Positions 1-9,507 of a stretch of 64,000 nt of DNA are shown here, piece after piece (position 1 is the stretch's first letter; each line of letters begins with the position of its first letter). The position numbers were made by a program, and so were the translations under genes. The stretch covers positions 1,674,001-1,738,000 of the forward strand of contig NZ_CP027783.1 in NCBI RefSeq assembly GCF_003795125.1. The letters are read 5' to 3'. Origin of the DNA: Tetragenococcus osmophilus. GTDB lineage: Bacteria; Bacillota; Bacilli; Lactobacillales; Enterococcaceae. The notes below the pieces were generated by a model. It was not told the origin of the DNA. It did no database searches and saw only the letters and a program-made list of their open reading frames with translations.

Positions 1-844
1 CCATATCATCGAGCGCTGGTACAATCCAATTTCCTTGATGGATCATAGCTACCTCGTCATTAAAAAATAAGTCTTCTACCGAATGCGGATGAGTCATGGT
101 AACCACGGGTTGGACGGTATGTTGATTGATTAAATCTGTATATTCTTTCATACGATCGCCATTTTCCCAATTTAGTTCTGTAGCGTTAAAAGCTGCGTTA
201 TTATCATCATCAAATTCAGAAGCAGCAAAGTTAGCGAAGAAATGATTGGCGACGTTTTCATCTTCTCCTTCGTAAGCAAATACTTCAGTGATACCGAGTT
301 CTTCTTTTTTATCATCTAGAGTCTCCACAGCTTTTTGGAAGTCAGCGAAACTTTGGATTTCATTCGCCTCAATACCCGCTTTTGCAAAAATTTCACGATT
401 ATACATAAAGCCAAATCCTTCAATTCCCATAGGTAATGCTAAAATTTGGTCATTCAATGTACCAGCGCCTAACAGTTGAGGCAACATTTCTTTGGTTAGT
501 TTACGATCATTCATTTCAAGCAGGTAATCTTTATAAAAATCGATATCAGGTAAACCGCCTAGCATCATCATTGTGGGAGCATTTCCTGAAGTGAATTTCG
601 ATAATAAGGCTGCCCCGCCATCTCTAGAGGTAACGGTGGTAATAGTGACTTCAACCTCAGGATTTTCTTTTTCAAAAGCTTCTCCAGCATTACGTAATCC
701 ATCAGCAATTTCGGACTTTTGGTTGAAAAATTCTATCTCTGTTTTTTGCTCTTTATTTGAATTATTAAAAAAACTGAAACCGCTTAAAAGCAAAAAAGTA
801 ATACTGATAAGTATGCTTAACAGAACTTTTTTTCTATGCTTCAT
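1..844 (-). CDS. Sugar ABC transporter substrate-binding protein, C-terminus outside window
   Basis: About 281 residues are visible, reading leftwards out of the window. An N-terminal hydrophobic segment (residues 7-20) is followed by a family-1 extracellular solute-binding domain with features typical of sugar binders (a GLPDIDFYKDY stretch, LPMGIEGFGFMYN near residues 135-147). It should bind a sugar outside the cell for an ABC importer. An AAGGGTGG ribosome site lies just upstream; ATG 844 is preferred, ATG 850 is possible. The expected lipobox cysteine is Phe23 (LLLSGF, codon TTC), so lipid anchoring may be lost. No permease or ATPase gene is visible. Confidence 0.85.
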   Translation of the reverse strand, partial: MKHRKKVLLSILISITFLLLSGFSFFNNSNKEQKTEIEFFNQKSEIADGLRNAGEAFEKENPEVEVTITTVTSRDGGAALLSKFTSGNAPTMMMLGGLPDIDFYKDYLLEMNDRKLTKEMLPQLLGAGTLNDQILALPMGIEGFGFMYNREIFAKAGIEANEIQSFADFQKAVETLDDKKEELGITEVFAYEGEDENVANHFFANFAASEFDDDNNAAFNATELNWENGDRMKEYTDLINQHTVQPVVTMTHPHSVEDLFFNDEVAMIHQGNWIVPALDDM

Positions 845-850
845 ACTCAT

Positions 851-1194
851 TTCCACCCTTTCTGACTCTAAATTTATAAACAAAGACAAACTTTTTGAGA
901 TTTTGATGAGGATAAAATAATAAATTCTATATTTTCATTTTAATCTATGTTTGAATATAGCGTTAATGAATGCGCTTAACTCATAAAAGAAAATAACATA
1001 TAAGTTTTAAAAAAGCTATTAAAACAGTTTATTATAAAACATTAATTTTTTTATTAAGAGATTATTAATAATGAAGGGCTAATAGTGTGGTAATTAAAAG
1101 TATGAAGAGGTCAAAGCTTGTTAAAGCAAGTATCTAGTTTCTTTTAATAATTCGTGATAAAATATGGAGAGATTTTAGAAGAAGGGGAAAATAA
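851..1194. promoter_or_regulatory. Divergent intergenic region with cre-like site
   Basis: This AT-rich gap separates the leftward sugar-binding gene from rightward tsaB and holds no gene. TGAATGCGCTTAAC at 967-980 resembles a CcpA cre site, which would fit catabolite control of the sugar transporter. A GATAAAAT stretch near 1156-1163 could be the tsaB -10 box, but no good -35 is seen. A purine-rich ribosome site (GAAGGGG) precedes tsaB. Confidence 0.45.
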
Positions 1195-1911
1195 ATGAAC
1201 GTACTTGCAATAGACACCTCTAACCAAACAATGGCTGTAGCCATTACACAAGATCAGATGATTTTAGGTCAAATACAAACAATGGTGAATAAAACCCATA
1301 GTAAAACATTAATGCCCGCCATTGATACCTTGATGAATAATGTGGGTCTATTGCCTAGAGATATAGATCGTGTTGCAGTGGCTCAAGGACCGGGTTCTTA
1401 TACAGGTTTGCGTATTGGTGTAACTACAGCTAAAACGTTGGCAGACACCTTACCAGCTGAATTGGTTGGTATTTCTAGTTTAAAAGTTATTGCGGCTAAT
1501 TGTATAAATGAAAGTGATTGGATTGTTCCGCTTTTTGATGCTCGTCGAAAAAACGTCTACGCTGGTATTTATCAATGGCAAAATCACGAATTAGTCAATG
1601 TGTTAGCAGATCAGCATCTTTCATTTGCAGAACTATCGACTTATTTAAAGGGACATTCTTGTTGTTTTGTTGGAGCAGATGTTCAAAAGTTTCGAGCAAC
1701 AATTGAAGAAGAGCTACCATTAGCAAGAATAAACTCCATAGCTCAATGGAACTATCCTAGTGGCGTAGTTCTTAGCCAGTTAGCTCAAACAAAAGATCCT
1801 GTAGAAAATGTTCATCAATTTTTACCTAATTATTTGAAACGAGTAGAAGCTGAAGAGAAATGGTTACAAACCCACCAAAATGGAGCGAAAGACTATGTTG
1901 AAAAGATTTAG
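1195..1911 (+). CDS. tsaB: tRNA threonylcarbamoyladenosine biosynthesis protein TsaB
   Basis: TsaB is the ASKHA-fold partner of TsaD in the complex that puts N6-threonylcarbamoyl on A37 of ANN-decoding tRNAs. The 238-residue length is normal. The N-terminal VLAIDTSN motif and the AQGPGSYTGLRIG signature are present. It starts at ATG 1195 behind GAAGGGGAAA. It is the first gene of a four-gene unit with two acetyltransferase genes and tsaD; its 3' end overlaps the next start. Confidence 0.96.
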   Translation: MNVLAIDTSNQTMAVAITQDQMILGQIQTMVNKTHSKTLMPAIDTLMNNVGLLPRDIDRVAVAQGPGSYTGLRIGVTTAKTLADTLPAELVGISSLKVIAANCINESDWIVPLFDARRKNVYAGIYQWQNHELVNVLADQHLSFAELSTYLKGHSCCFVGADVQKFRATIEEELPLARINSIAQWNYPSGVVLSQLAQTKDPVENVHQFLPNYLKRVEAEEKWLQTHQNGAKDYVEKI

Positions 1912-2428
1912 ATCTGCTTTTTCTGCTTTTCATCACAAAGAGCATTATATTAGTCACGAGCAAGAAATTGCGGGTAAAAAGTATGTCATACGTGAAATAT
2001 CCACCGATGATATAAAAGATTTACTACAATTAGAGCGGGAAGTTTATGCTGGAGAAACACCTTGGCCACGAAGCGCTTTTTTGACAGAATTGTGTTCGCG
2101 TTATAACCATTTATACTTATGTGTTTTATATCAAAATAAGATTGTAGCTTTTGTGGGCGGACGCGTCTTTTTCGATGATGCACATATTACCCATATAGCT
2201 GTACACCCTGATTTTCAAAAATCGGGTATTGCTTCTTTTTTGTTACAAGAAATAGAAGCTTTTGCCTATCGTCAACGTTGTCAAACTCTTTCTTTAGAAG
2301 TACGTATCAGCAATATTGACGCGAAAAGGTTGTACAGAAAATCCGGTTATGAGGCGAAAAAACGTTTAGCAAATTATTATAGAAAGGGTAATGAAGACGC
2401 CCTTTATATGGTAAAGAGGGTAGAATGA
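1895..2428 (+). CDS. rimI: Ribosomal protein S18-alanine N-acetyltransferase RimI
   Basis: A GNAT-fold acetyltransferase, by family expected to acetylate the N-terminal alanine of ribosomal protein S18. The HIAVHPDFQKSGIASFLL segment is the acetyl-CoA binding motif A and LEVRISNIDAKRLYRKSGY is typical of RimI. I choose ATG 1895 (177 residues) because GGAG stands about nine bases upstream; an upstream ATG at 1880 lacks a clear ribosome site. The gene overlaps tsaB and shares ATGA with the next gene, so translation is probably coupled. Confidence 0.9.
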   Translation: MLKRFRSAFSAFHHKEHYISHEQEIAGKKYVIREISTDDIKDLLQLEREVYAGETPWPRSAFLTELCSRYNHLYLCVLYQNKIVAFVGGRVFFDDAHITHIAVHPDFQKSGIASFLLQEIEAFAYRQRCQTLSLEVRISNIDAKRLYRKSGYEAKKRLANYYRKGNEDALYMVKRVE

Positions 2429-2916
2429 TGCGTTTAGTCAATGAGTGTTTTTTCACCAGTGAGAAATTAGCGAATTTTTTATTTACTTTGTCTAACGAAA
2501 GCTATACATTTGGTTCGCCTTGGTCCAAAGAACAGTTTAAAGTAGATATAAGTAGTGAACAAAGTGGCTACTTAATTCTTGAAGAAGAAAAGGTCGTAGC
2601 CTATCTTTGTTATCATCAGTTTTTAGATGAAATGGAAATTTTTAATTTTGCTATTTCCCCACAAGCAAAAAGAAAAGGGTATGGGGGTTTTTTACTTAAC
2701 TGTTTAAACCAACTTGCTTTAACAGAGCAGATAGAACAAATTATTTTAGAAGTGCGCCTATCCAATAAGGCGGCACAAGGTTTATATTTAAAAAATGGCT
2801 TTGAAATAGTTTCTTCTCGGAAAAACTATTATATAAAGCCATGTGAAGACGCAATAGTAATGATAAAAAAAGTGAGGCCAGAACAAAAGAATGAGCGAAT
2901 TGATATTAGGGATTGA
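2425..2916 (+). CDS. Second RimI-like GNAT acetyltransferase
   Basis: A 163-residue GNAT protein related to the preceding RimI. It carries the motif-A region [17 protein letters not shown] and the [19 protein letters not shown] segment. Its start overlaps the rimI stop (ATGA) and its end overlaps tsaD by 26 bases, so the four genes form one tightly coupled operon. Two rimI-like genes between tsaB and tsaD are, as I recall, usual in enterococci. Its substrate cannot be told from sequence; S18 or another ribosomal protein N-terminus is possible. Confidence 0.85.
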   Translation: MMRLVNECFFTSEKLANFLFTLSNESYTFGSPWSKEQFKVDISSEQSGYLILEEEKVVAYLCYHQFLDEMEIFNFAISPQAKRKGYGGFLLNCLNQLALTEQIEQIILEVRLSNKAAQGLYLKNGFEIVSSRKNYYIKPCEDAIVMIKKVRPEQKNERIDIRD

Positions 2917-3898
2917 AAGCAGTTGTGATGAAACAAGTGTCGCAGTTGTAAAAGATGGAAAGACGATTTTAAGCAATATTGTGGCATCACAAATTAAAAG
3001 CCATCAACGCTTTGGCGGCGTGGTTCCTGAAGTGGCAAGCCGCCATCACGTGGAACAAATTACATATTGTATTGAAGAAGCTCTACAAGTAGCAGAGGTT
3101 AGAAAAACAGATTTGACAGCTGTTGCTGTTACTTATGGTCCTGGATTAGTGGGAGCCTTATTAATTGGGGTACAAGCTGCTAAAGCTTTTGCTTGGGCAA
3201 ACCAATTGCCGCTAATACCAGTAAACCATATGGCAGGGCATATTTATGCCGCTTGCTTTGAACAAGACTTGCAATTTCCTTTGTTGGCTTTAGTGGTCAG
3301 TGGAGGCCATACAGAATTGGTTTACATGAAAGAAGATGCGTCTTATAAAGTAATTGGCGAAACACGAGATGACGCTGCAGGAGAAGCATACGATAAAGTA
3401 GGTCGCGTTATGGGACTGAGCTATCCTGGAGGAAAGGAAATCGATCGTTTGGCTCATTTAGGAGAGGACCGTTATCAATTTCCTCGAGCTATGCTACATG
3501 AAGATAATCTTGACTTTAGTTTTAGTGGTCTAAAAAGCGCATTTATTAATCTTGATCATAATGCAAAACAACGAGGGGAGACTCTGTCACAAGAAGATTT
3601 AGCTACTAGTTTTCAAGCAAGCGTAGTAGAAGTTTTAGTTACTAAAACAATACGCGCTGCTAAAAACTATCCAGTTAAACAATTGGTTGTTGCTGGAGGC
3701 GTAGCTGCAAATCAAGGTTTGCGAGAAATGATGCAGCAAAAAGTAGAAGAGCAATTGCCAGAAACGGATCTGATTATCCCTTCTTTGCGTCTTTGCGGAG
3801 ATAATGCTGCGATGATCGCAGCAGCAGGTCATGTTGAATTTGCTCAAAACAAGTTAGCTAGCTTAGGACTTAATGCTTGTCCAAGTTTGAGTTTTTAA
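2891..3898 (+). CDS. tsaD: tRNA N6-adenosine threonylcarbamoyltransferase TsaD
   Basis: The catalytic subunit that transfers the threonylcarbamoyl group to A37 of tRNA, working with TsaB and TsaE. It has 335 residues, the usual length. The metal ligands His113 and His117 sit in NHMAGHIYA, and the ASKHA nucleotide-binding motifs [10 protein letters not shown] (N-terminus), VVSGGHTEL and VAGGVAAN are intact. It is the last gene of the tsaB operon and is followed by a clear terminator. Confidence 0.97.
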   Translation: MSELILGIESSCDETSVAVVKDGKTILSNIVASQIKSHQRFGGVVPEVASRHHVEQITYCIEEALQVAEVRKTDLTAVAVTYGPGLVGALLIGVQAAKAFAWANQLPLIPVNHMAGHIYAACFEQDLQFPLLALVVSGGHTELVYMKEDASYKVIGETRDDAAGEAYDKVGRVMGLSYPGGKEIDRLAHLGEDRYQFPRAMLHEDNLDFSFSGLKSAFINLDHNAKQRGETLSQEDLATSFQASVVEVLVTKTIRAAKNYPVKQLVVAGGVAANQGLREMMQQKVEEQLPETDLIIPSLRLCGDNAAMIAAAGHVEFAQNKLASLGLNACPSLSF

Positions 3899-3936
3899 GT
3901 TTCTGTTTTAATTTCAATTAATTAACTTAGCGCTTT

Positions 3937-3974
3937 AAACTAGAGCTACTTTTTTATTTAAGCTCTAGTTTTTA
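3937..3974 (+). terminator. Intrinsic terminator after tsaD
   Basis: AAACTAGAGCT (3937-3947) pairs perfectly with AGCTCTAGTTT (3961-3971), followed by T residues. Confidence 0.85.
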
Positions 3975-4017
3975 CTATTTGACTTCATTGCTCATTCGTT
4001 CACTACAAACATAACAG

Positions 4018-4046
4018 TTGAAAAAAATAAAAAAATATTGTATACT
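4018..4046 (+). promoter_or_regulatory. Sigma-A promoter of rpsB-tsf
   Basis: TTGAAA (4018-4023) and TATACT (4041-4046) are separated by exactly 17 bases. This predicts a start near 4053 and a leader of about 120 nt before rpsB. Confidence 0.85.
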
Positions 4047-4052
4047 ACCAAA

Positions 4053-4174
4053 GGCGTCTGAAAAAGGCCCAAATCCACATCTTTTCGTAATCTGCGAAGT
4101 GGTGCTGAATATTTCAGTTCTTCAATGAGAGGATCGAATAAGAGAGGAAAATAAAACCACACGGAGGAATTAAC
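4053..4174 (+). promoter_or_regulatory. Structured 5' leader of rpsB
   Basis: The leader is long for a simple untranslated region. It contains a stem-loop with CCAC (from 4077) pairing with GTGG near 4101, extended by CTTTTCG against CGAAG. Ribosomal protein S2 represses its own mRNA in some bacteria; whether this leader does so is inference. GGAGG lies just before the ATG. Confidence 0.4.
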
Positions 4175-4972
4175 ATGGCAGTATTAAGTATGAAACAATT
4201 ACTAGAATCCGGCGTACATTTTGGTCATCAAACTCGTCGTTGGAATCCGAAGATGAAGAAATATATCTTCACTGAAAGAAATGGTATCTACATCATTGAC
4301 TTGCAAAAAACAGTTAAATTAGTAGATGCAGCTTATGAATATATGAGAGGCGTTGCTGAAGAAGGTGGCGTTGCTTTATTCGTAGGAACAAAAAAACAAG
4401 CACAAGATTCAATTAAAGAAGAAGCAATCCGCGCTGGTCATTATTACGTTAACCATCGTTGGTTAGGCGGAACATTGACAAACTGGGAAACAATTCAAAA
4501 ACGAGTTGCTCGTCTAAAAGATATTAATCGTATGGAAGAAGACGGCACATTTGAAGTTCTTCCTAAAAAAGAAGTTGTCGGATTAAATAAAGAACGCGAT
4601 CGTCTAGAAAAATTCATCGGTGGTATCGCTGATATGCCTAGAATTCCTGATGTTATTTACATCGTTGATCCTAGGAAAGAACGTATCGCTGTTAAAGAAG
4701 CACAAAAATTGGATATTCCAATTGTTTCAATGGTCGACACAAACTGTGACCCTGATGAAATCGACGTAGTTATCCCTTCAAACGATGATGCAATTCGTGC
4801 TGTTAAATTGATTACACAAAAAATGGCAGATGCATTAATTGAAGGTAACCAAGGCGAAGATGAAGTAGAAGAAGATTTCGAAGCAGATGAAAATACCGAA
4901 GAGGTAGCAGATACTCCTTCAATTGAAGAAATGGTAGATGTTGTTGAAGGAAATAATCAATCAGCTGAATAA
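4175..4972 (+). CDS. rpsB: 30S ribosomal protein S2
   Basis: S2 binds late in small-subunit assembly and helps hold S1-type functions near the mRNA exit. The opening [22 protein letters not shown] and the [16 protein letters not shown] segment are family signatures. At 265 residues it carries an acidic tail of about 40 residues (from roughly residue 225), common in Lactobacillales. ATG 4175 follows a strong GGAGG. It is transcribed with tsf, separated by a strong hairpin. Confidence 0.98.
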   Translation: MAVLSMKQLLESGVHFGHQTRRWNPKMKKYIFTERNGIYIIDLQKTVKLVDAAYEYMRGVAEEGGVALFVGTKKQAQDSIKEEAIRAGHYYVNHRWLGGTLTNWETIQKRVARLKDINRMEEDGTFEVLPKKEVVGLNKERDRLEKFIGGIADMPRIPDVIYIVDPRKERIAVKEAQKLDIPIVSMVDTNCDPDEIDVVIPSNDDAIRAVKLITQKMADALIEGNQGEDEVEEDFEADENTEEVADTPSIEEMVDVVEGNNQSAE

Positions 4973-4986
4973 TGATTGAATAGCGG

Positions 4987-5040
4987 AGCTGTTTCAAAGG
5001 CTGGGCAAAAGCTGCACTCTCCTTTGAAATAGCTTTTTTA
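4987..5040 (+). terminator. Terminator or attenuator between rpsB and tsf
   Basis: AGCTGTTTCAAAGG (4987-5000) pairs at 13 of 14 positions with CCTTTGAAATAGCT (5021-5034), followed by a T-run. tsf has no evident promoter of its own, so this probably lowers tsf transcription rather than ending the unit. Confidence 0.8.
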
Positions 5041-5076
5041 AAAATAATTTATAAATAAACCAGGAGGAATTACTAA

Positions 5077-5958
5077 ATGGCAAATATTTCTGCAAAATTA
5101 GTAAAAGAACTACGTGATAAAACCGGCGTAGGCATGATGGATGCTAAAAAAGCATTAGTCGAAGTTGAAGGCGACATGGATAAAGCAATTGATTCTTTGC
5201 GTGAAAAAGGAATGGCTAAAGCTGCTAAAAAAAGCGAACGTGTTGCAGCAGAAGGTCTTTCTTCTGTAGCTGTTCAAGGAAACACAGCAGCTATTGTGGA
5301 AGTCAATTCAGAAACCGACTTTGTTTCTAAAAATGATAAGTTCCAAAATCTGGTTAAAGAAATTGCTGAAGTAGTTGCAAAAAATAAACCAGCAGATATG
5401 GATGAAGCTTTGCAATTGGAAACTTCTAATGGCACCGTTGATTCTGCGTTGATTGATGCTACGCAAGTAATTGGTGAAAAAATTAGCTTCCGTCGTTTTG
5501 AAGTGCTTGAAAAAACTGATAATGACGCTTTCGGTTCTTATCTTCATATGGGTGGTAGCATTGCTGTTTTGACAGTATTAAATGGTACAACAGATGAATC
5601 TGTTGCTAAAAATGTAGCTATGCACGTAGCAGCTATCAATCCTCGTTATATCAACGAAGAACAAATTTCGCAAGAAGAATTAGAACATGAAAAAGGTATT
5701 TTGACTGAACAAGCAGAAAGCGAAGGCAAGCCTGCAAATATCGTTGAAAAAATGGTTGAAGGCCGCTTAAATAAATTCAAATCAGAAATTTGCTTAGTAG
5801 ATCAACCTTATGTAAAAGACCCTGACATGACAGTTGGCAAATATGTAGCGGATAATAATGCTGCGGTTAATACATTTGTTCGTTATGAAGTAGGCGAAGG
5901 TATCGAAAAACAAGAAGAAAATTTTGCAGATGAAGTAATGAACCAAGCAAAACAATAA
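5077..5958 (+). CDS. tsf: Translation elongation factor Ts
   Basis: EF-Ts is the guanine-nucleotide exchange factor for EF-Tu. It has 293 residues. The N-terminal UBA-like domain ([20 protein letters not shown], residues 8-27) and the TDFV core motif ([11 protein letters not shown]) are intact. The start follows AGGAGG. It lies 104 bases after rpsB, the standard arrangement, and ends in its own terminator. Confidence 0.98.
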   Translation: MANISAKLVKELRDKTGVGMMDAKKALVEVEGDMDKAIDSLREKGMAKAAKKSERVAAEGLSSVAVQGNTAAIVEVNSETDFVSKNDKFQNLVKEIAEVVAKNKPADMDEALQLETSNGTVDSALIDATQVIGEKISFRRFEVLEKTDNDAFGSYLHMGGSIAVLTVLNGTTDESVAKNVAMHVAAINPRYINEEQISQEELEHEKGILTEQAESEGKPANIVEKMVEGRLNKFKSEICLVDQPYVKDPDMTVGKYVADNNAAVNTFVRYEVGEGIEKQEENFADEVMNQAKQ

Positions 5959-5973
5959 TGATTGGTTCCTGAA

Positions 5974-6008
5974 AATAGGAACGCATGAAAATGCGCTCCT
6001 ATTTTTTA
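5974..6008 (+). terminator. Intrinsic terminator after tsf
   Basis: AATAGGAACGCAT pairs with ATGCGCTCCTATT around a GAAA loop (12 of 13 pairs), followed by T residues. Confidence 0.88.
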
Positions 6009-6153
6009 TGAGCCGTTTCGTTTTAATTTAAAATAAAACATTTTTTGGATTACGCTTAAAGAAATAATACGAAAAGTTAATTTGTATTTAATTGTTTATA
6101 GGAAAAATTGCGAACAAGTGTAATTTTCAACTGCGCAATTAAGTTGGATATGC

Positions 6154-6159
6154 TACAAT
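6154..6159 (+). promoter_or_regulatory. Probable -10 box of pyrH-frr
   Basis: TACAAT with a TGC just upstream (extended -10 style); the matching -35 is weak. It lies 27 bases before the pyrH start, in a gap of over 200 bases that starts with the tsf terminator. Confidence 0.45.
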
Positions 6160-6167
6160 AATAATAG

Positions 6168-6911
<744 letters not shown>

Positions 6912-6914
6912 AAC

Positions 6915-7472
6915 ATGGCAGATAAAGTTTTTCAACAAGCAAAAGAAGATATGGAAAAAGCCGCGGAAAATCTGCAAAGACAACTTGGTCACATTCGTGC
7001 AGGTCGTGCGAACGCAAGTTTATTAGATCATGTAAATGTTATTTATTATGGCGTACCAACACCTTTAAATCAATTAGCTTCTATTACTATTCCTGAAGCC
7101 CGCGTATTGATGATAAAACCATTTGATAAATCTACTTTATCAGAAATTGAAAAAGCTATATTAGCTTCAGACATAGGGATTACACCAACTAATGATGGGT
7201 CCGTCGTACGGTTAGTTATCCCCCAATTGACCGAAGAACGGCGTAAAGAACTAGCAAAAGAAGTTGGAAAAGAAGCAGAAACGGCGAAAGTTGCTGTTCG
7301 TAATGCTCGTCGTGAAGCGCTAGATGAATATAAAAAGCAAGAAAAAAATAGTGATATCACTGAAGATGATTTAAAAGCTGTTGAAAAAGATATACAAGAT
7401 TTAACAGATAAAAATATTCAAGATATAGAAAAGATTTCTTCAGACAAAGAAAACGAACTATTAGAAATGTAA
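6915..7472 (+). CDS. frr: Ribosome recycling factor
   Basis: Splits post-termination ribosomes together with EF-G. At 185 residues it has the normal length. The signature [14 protein letters not shown] (near residues 27-40) and the central [13 protein letters not shown] segment are present. It is co-transcribed with pyrH and followed by a small terminator. Confidence 0.97.
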   Translation: MADKVFQQAKEDMEKAAENLQRQLGHIRAGRANASLLDHVNVIYYGVPTPLNQLASITIPEARVLMIKPFDKSTLSEIEKAILASDIGITPTNDGSVVRLVIPQLTEERRKELAKEVGKEAETAKVAVRNARREALDEYKKQEKNSDITEDDLKAVEKDIQDLTDKNIQDIEKISSDKENELLEM

Positions 7473-7479
7473 TCGTAAA

Positions 7480-7510
7480 AAAGCAGAACTGTAATGGTTC
7501 TGTTTTTTTA
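7480..7510 (+). terminator. Intrinsic terminator after frr
   Basis: CAGAAC and GTTCTG arms around a short loop, followed by seven T residues. Confidence 0.7.
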
Positions 7511-7757
7511 TGGTCAAAAATAAATTACGTAAGCCCGTAAGAACAAAAAAGTAATGAGCTAATCAATGATATAATACAAAAATTGAAGAATGTTTTTTCT
7601 TCTGTCTATTTTTTAAAAAATTCTTTTGTTCTATTAATAATTTCCTTCATATTTTTGTTTATTATAGGCAATATGATTGTTTATTGTTATAATGAGAAAG
7701 ATAAAATTTACGTCGACCTTGTAAATAAGTAGATTAATGAAGGTAGGAGACAAACAA

Positions 7758-8555
7758 ATGTTACGTTTTTTTCCAGAAAAGAATAAAACTTTCCAAGAAG
7801 AACAAGAATACACTTTTAGCTCAGAATTGCCCGTTCCTAATCACATTGCTATTATTATGGATGGAAATGGACGTTGGGCGCAAAACCGCTATTTGCCACG
7901 TGTAGCTGGTCATAAAGAGGGCATGGAAACGGTCAAAAAGATTACTAAACATGCTTCTAATTTAGGCGTTAAGGTATTAACGCTCTACGCTTTTTCGACA
8001 GAAAATTGGAAACGGCCTGAAGAAGAGGTTGATTTTTTGATGCAGTTACCTGTTGATTTTTTCGATACTTTTGTGCCAGAATTAATGAAGAAAAATGTGC
8101 GTATAAATGTAATGGGCGAGTGTGACGTCTTACCTGCTTCTACACAAGATGCAATTAAGCGTGCAGTTGAAGCCACTAGTAAAAATACCGGAATGATTTT
8201 GAATTTTGCTTTAAACTATGGTAGTCGTTCGGAAATGGTTAACGCGGTGAAAAATATCGCGACAGATATTACAGAAAATAATCTCGAAGTTGAACAAATA
8301 ACTGACGAGATGATCGGTAATTATTTGATGACAAGTTTTCTGCCAAAAGAAATTCGGGACCCAGAAATTTTGATTCGAACGAGCGGAGAAGAACGAATCA
8401 GCAACTTTTTATTATGGCAAATTGCTTATAGTGAATTACTTTTTACCAAAGAGTTATGGCCGGATTATAATGAAACATCACTGGAAAACTCGATTGCCAT
8501 TTTTCAACATCGTAACCGTCGTTTTGGCGGTTTGAAAAAGGAGGAAAATAAATGA
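7758..8555 (+). CDS. uppS: Isoprenyl transferase, undecaprenyl diphosphate synthase
   Basis: Condenses isopentenyl units onto farnesyl diphosphate to give the C55 carrier lipid for wall synthesis. The MDGNGRWA motif with catalytic Asp, and the RTSGEERISNFLLWQIAYSE substrate-binding motif, are intact. I place the start at ATG 7758 (265 residues) because GGTAGGAG stands eight to nine bases upstream; ATG 7737 lies before that site. It overlaps cdsA by four bases (ATGA), the conserved pairing. Confidence 0.96.
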   Translation: MLRFFPEKNKTFQEEQEYTFSSELPVPNHIAIIMDGNGRWAQNRYLPRVAGHKEGMETVKKITKHASNLGVKVLTLYAFSTENWKRPEEEVDFLMQLPVDFFDTFVPELMKKNVRINVMGECDVLPASTQDAIKRAVEATSKNTGMILNFALNYGSRSEMVNAVKNIATDITENNLEVEQITDEMIGNYLMTSFLPKEIRDPEILIRTSGEERISNFLLWQIAYSELLFTKELWPDYNETSLENSIAIFQHRNRRFGGLKKEENK

Positions 8556-9358
8556 GACGTCGAGTCGTTACAGCGATTATTGCGTTGGTACTTTTTTTAC
8601 CCATTATCTTTTTTGACTTTGGCGGAATTTCAGTTCAATTATTGGGAGCTTTGTTAGCTATTATAGGAGTTTATGAACTCTTTAAGATGAAAGGCTTAGC
8701 TCTTTTAAGCTTTGAAGGTATAATATCTGCTATTGGTGCTGTTGTTTTGGTATTACCTAATAACCCGTGGTTTTCTTACTTACCTGATACGGCAGATAAA
8801 CTGATACTTTTTTATTTTGTTGTTATGCTTTTATTAGGAGTATCAGTAATATCTAAAAATATGTATACTATTGATGAAGCCGGTTTTCCGGTATTAGTTA
8901 GTCTGTATGTAGGAGTAGGGTTTCAAAACTTTGTGGAAGCAAGAGCAACCGGTTTGTTGGTCTTGTTGTTAGGACTTTTTATAGTATGGGCTACCGATAT
9001 TGGTGCTTATATGATAGGGAAAAAATATGGAAAGCGTCAATTGTGGCCAGAAATTTCTCCAAATAAAACGGTCGAAGGAGCTTTAGGAGGCATTTTAAGT
9101 GCAGTCTTTGTGGCGATTGTTTTCTTAATTCTTTATCCAGGAAGTCTTTATTTCGAATATGGTTCTTTTATAATGATTTTTTGGACGATCATTCTTTCAA
9201 TCGTTGGACAATTTGGTGATTTAGTGGAATCAGCAATTAAACGTCACTATCAAGTAAAAGATTCTGGAAATATTTTGCCTGGACATGGCGGTATTTTAGA
9301 TCGTTTTGATAGTATGTTGTTTGTTTTTCCTATTATGCACTTGATTGGTTTATTTTAA
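8552..9358 (+). CDS. cdsA: Phosphatidate cytidylyltransferase
   Basis: Makes CDP-diacylglycerol from phosphatidic acid and CTP in the membrane. The 268-residue protein has several hydrophobic helices and a C-terminal CdsA signature, ISPNKTVEGALGG followed by GQFGDLVESAIKRHYQVKDS and LPGHGGILDRFDS. Translation is coupled to uppS. A terminator follows. Confidence 0.95.
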   Translation: MRRRVVTAIIALVLFLPIIFFDFGGISVQLLGALLAIIGVYELFKMKGLALLSFEGIISAIGAVVLVLPNNPWFSYLPDTADKLILFYFVVMLLLGVSVISKNMYTIDEAGFPVLVSLYVGVGFQNFVEARATGLLVLLLGLFIVWATDIGAYMIGKKYGKRQLWPEISPNKTVEGALGGILSAVFVAIVFLILYPGSLYFEYGSFIMIFWTIILSIVGQFGDLVESAIKRHYQVKDSGNILPGHGGILDRFDSMLFVFPIMHLIGLF

Positions 9359-9373
9359 CTTTGAAAAGTAGTG

Positions 9374-9406
9374 AAGCATTTTCGAATGATCGGAAATGCT
9401 TTTTTA
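9374..9406 (+). terminator. Intrinsic terminator after cdsA
   Basis: AAGCATTTTCG and CGGAAATGCTT arms around AATGAT, then a T-run. Confidence 0.8.
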
Positions 9407-9429
9407 AATTCTTATTACAAATAGGCTCG

Positions 9430-9461
9430 TTGATTGTGAATTACGTAAGATGTGATAAAAT
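9430..9461 (+). promoter_or_regulatory. Probable rseP promoter
   Basis: TTGATT (9430-9435) followed after 18 bases by GATAAA (9454-9459), directly upstream of rseP and after the cdsA terminator. Confidence 0.5.
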
Positions 9462-9507
9462 AATGGGTAATCTTTGATATACTCACATGAAAGAGAGGAC
9501 ACAGGCG

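Noticed and set aside
288-920. Plus-strand frames at the left edge
   Set aside because: They are antisense to the clear minus-strand sugar-binding protein, which has a signal peptide, a ribosome site and family motifs.
4053-4174. Known riboswitch or T-box in the rpsB leader
   Set aside because: No T-box sequence or recognised ligand-binding core is visible; only a local stem-loop can be supported.
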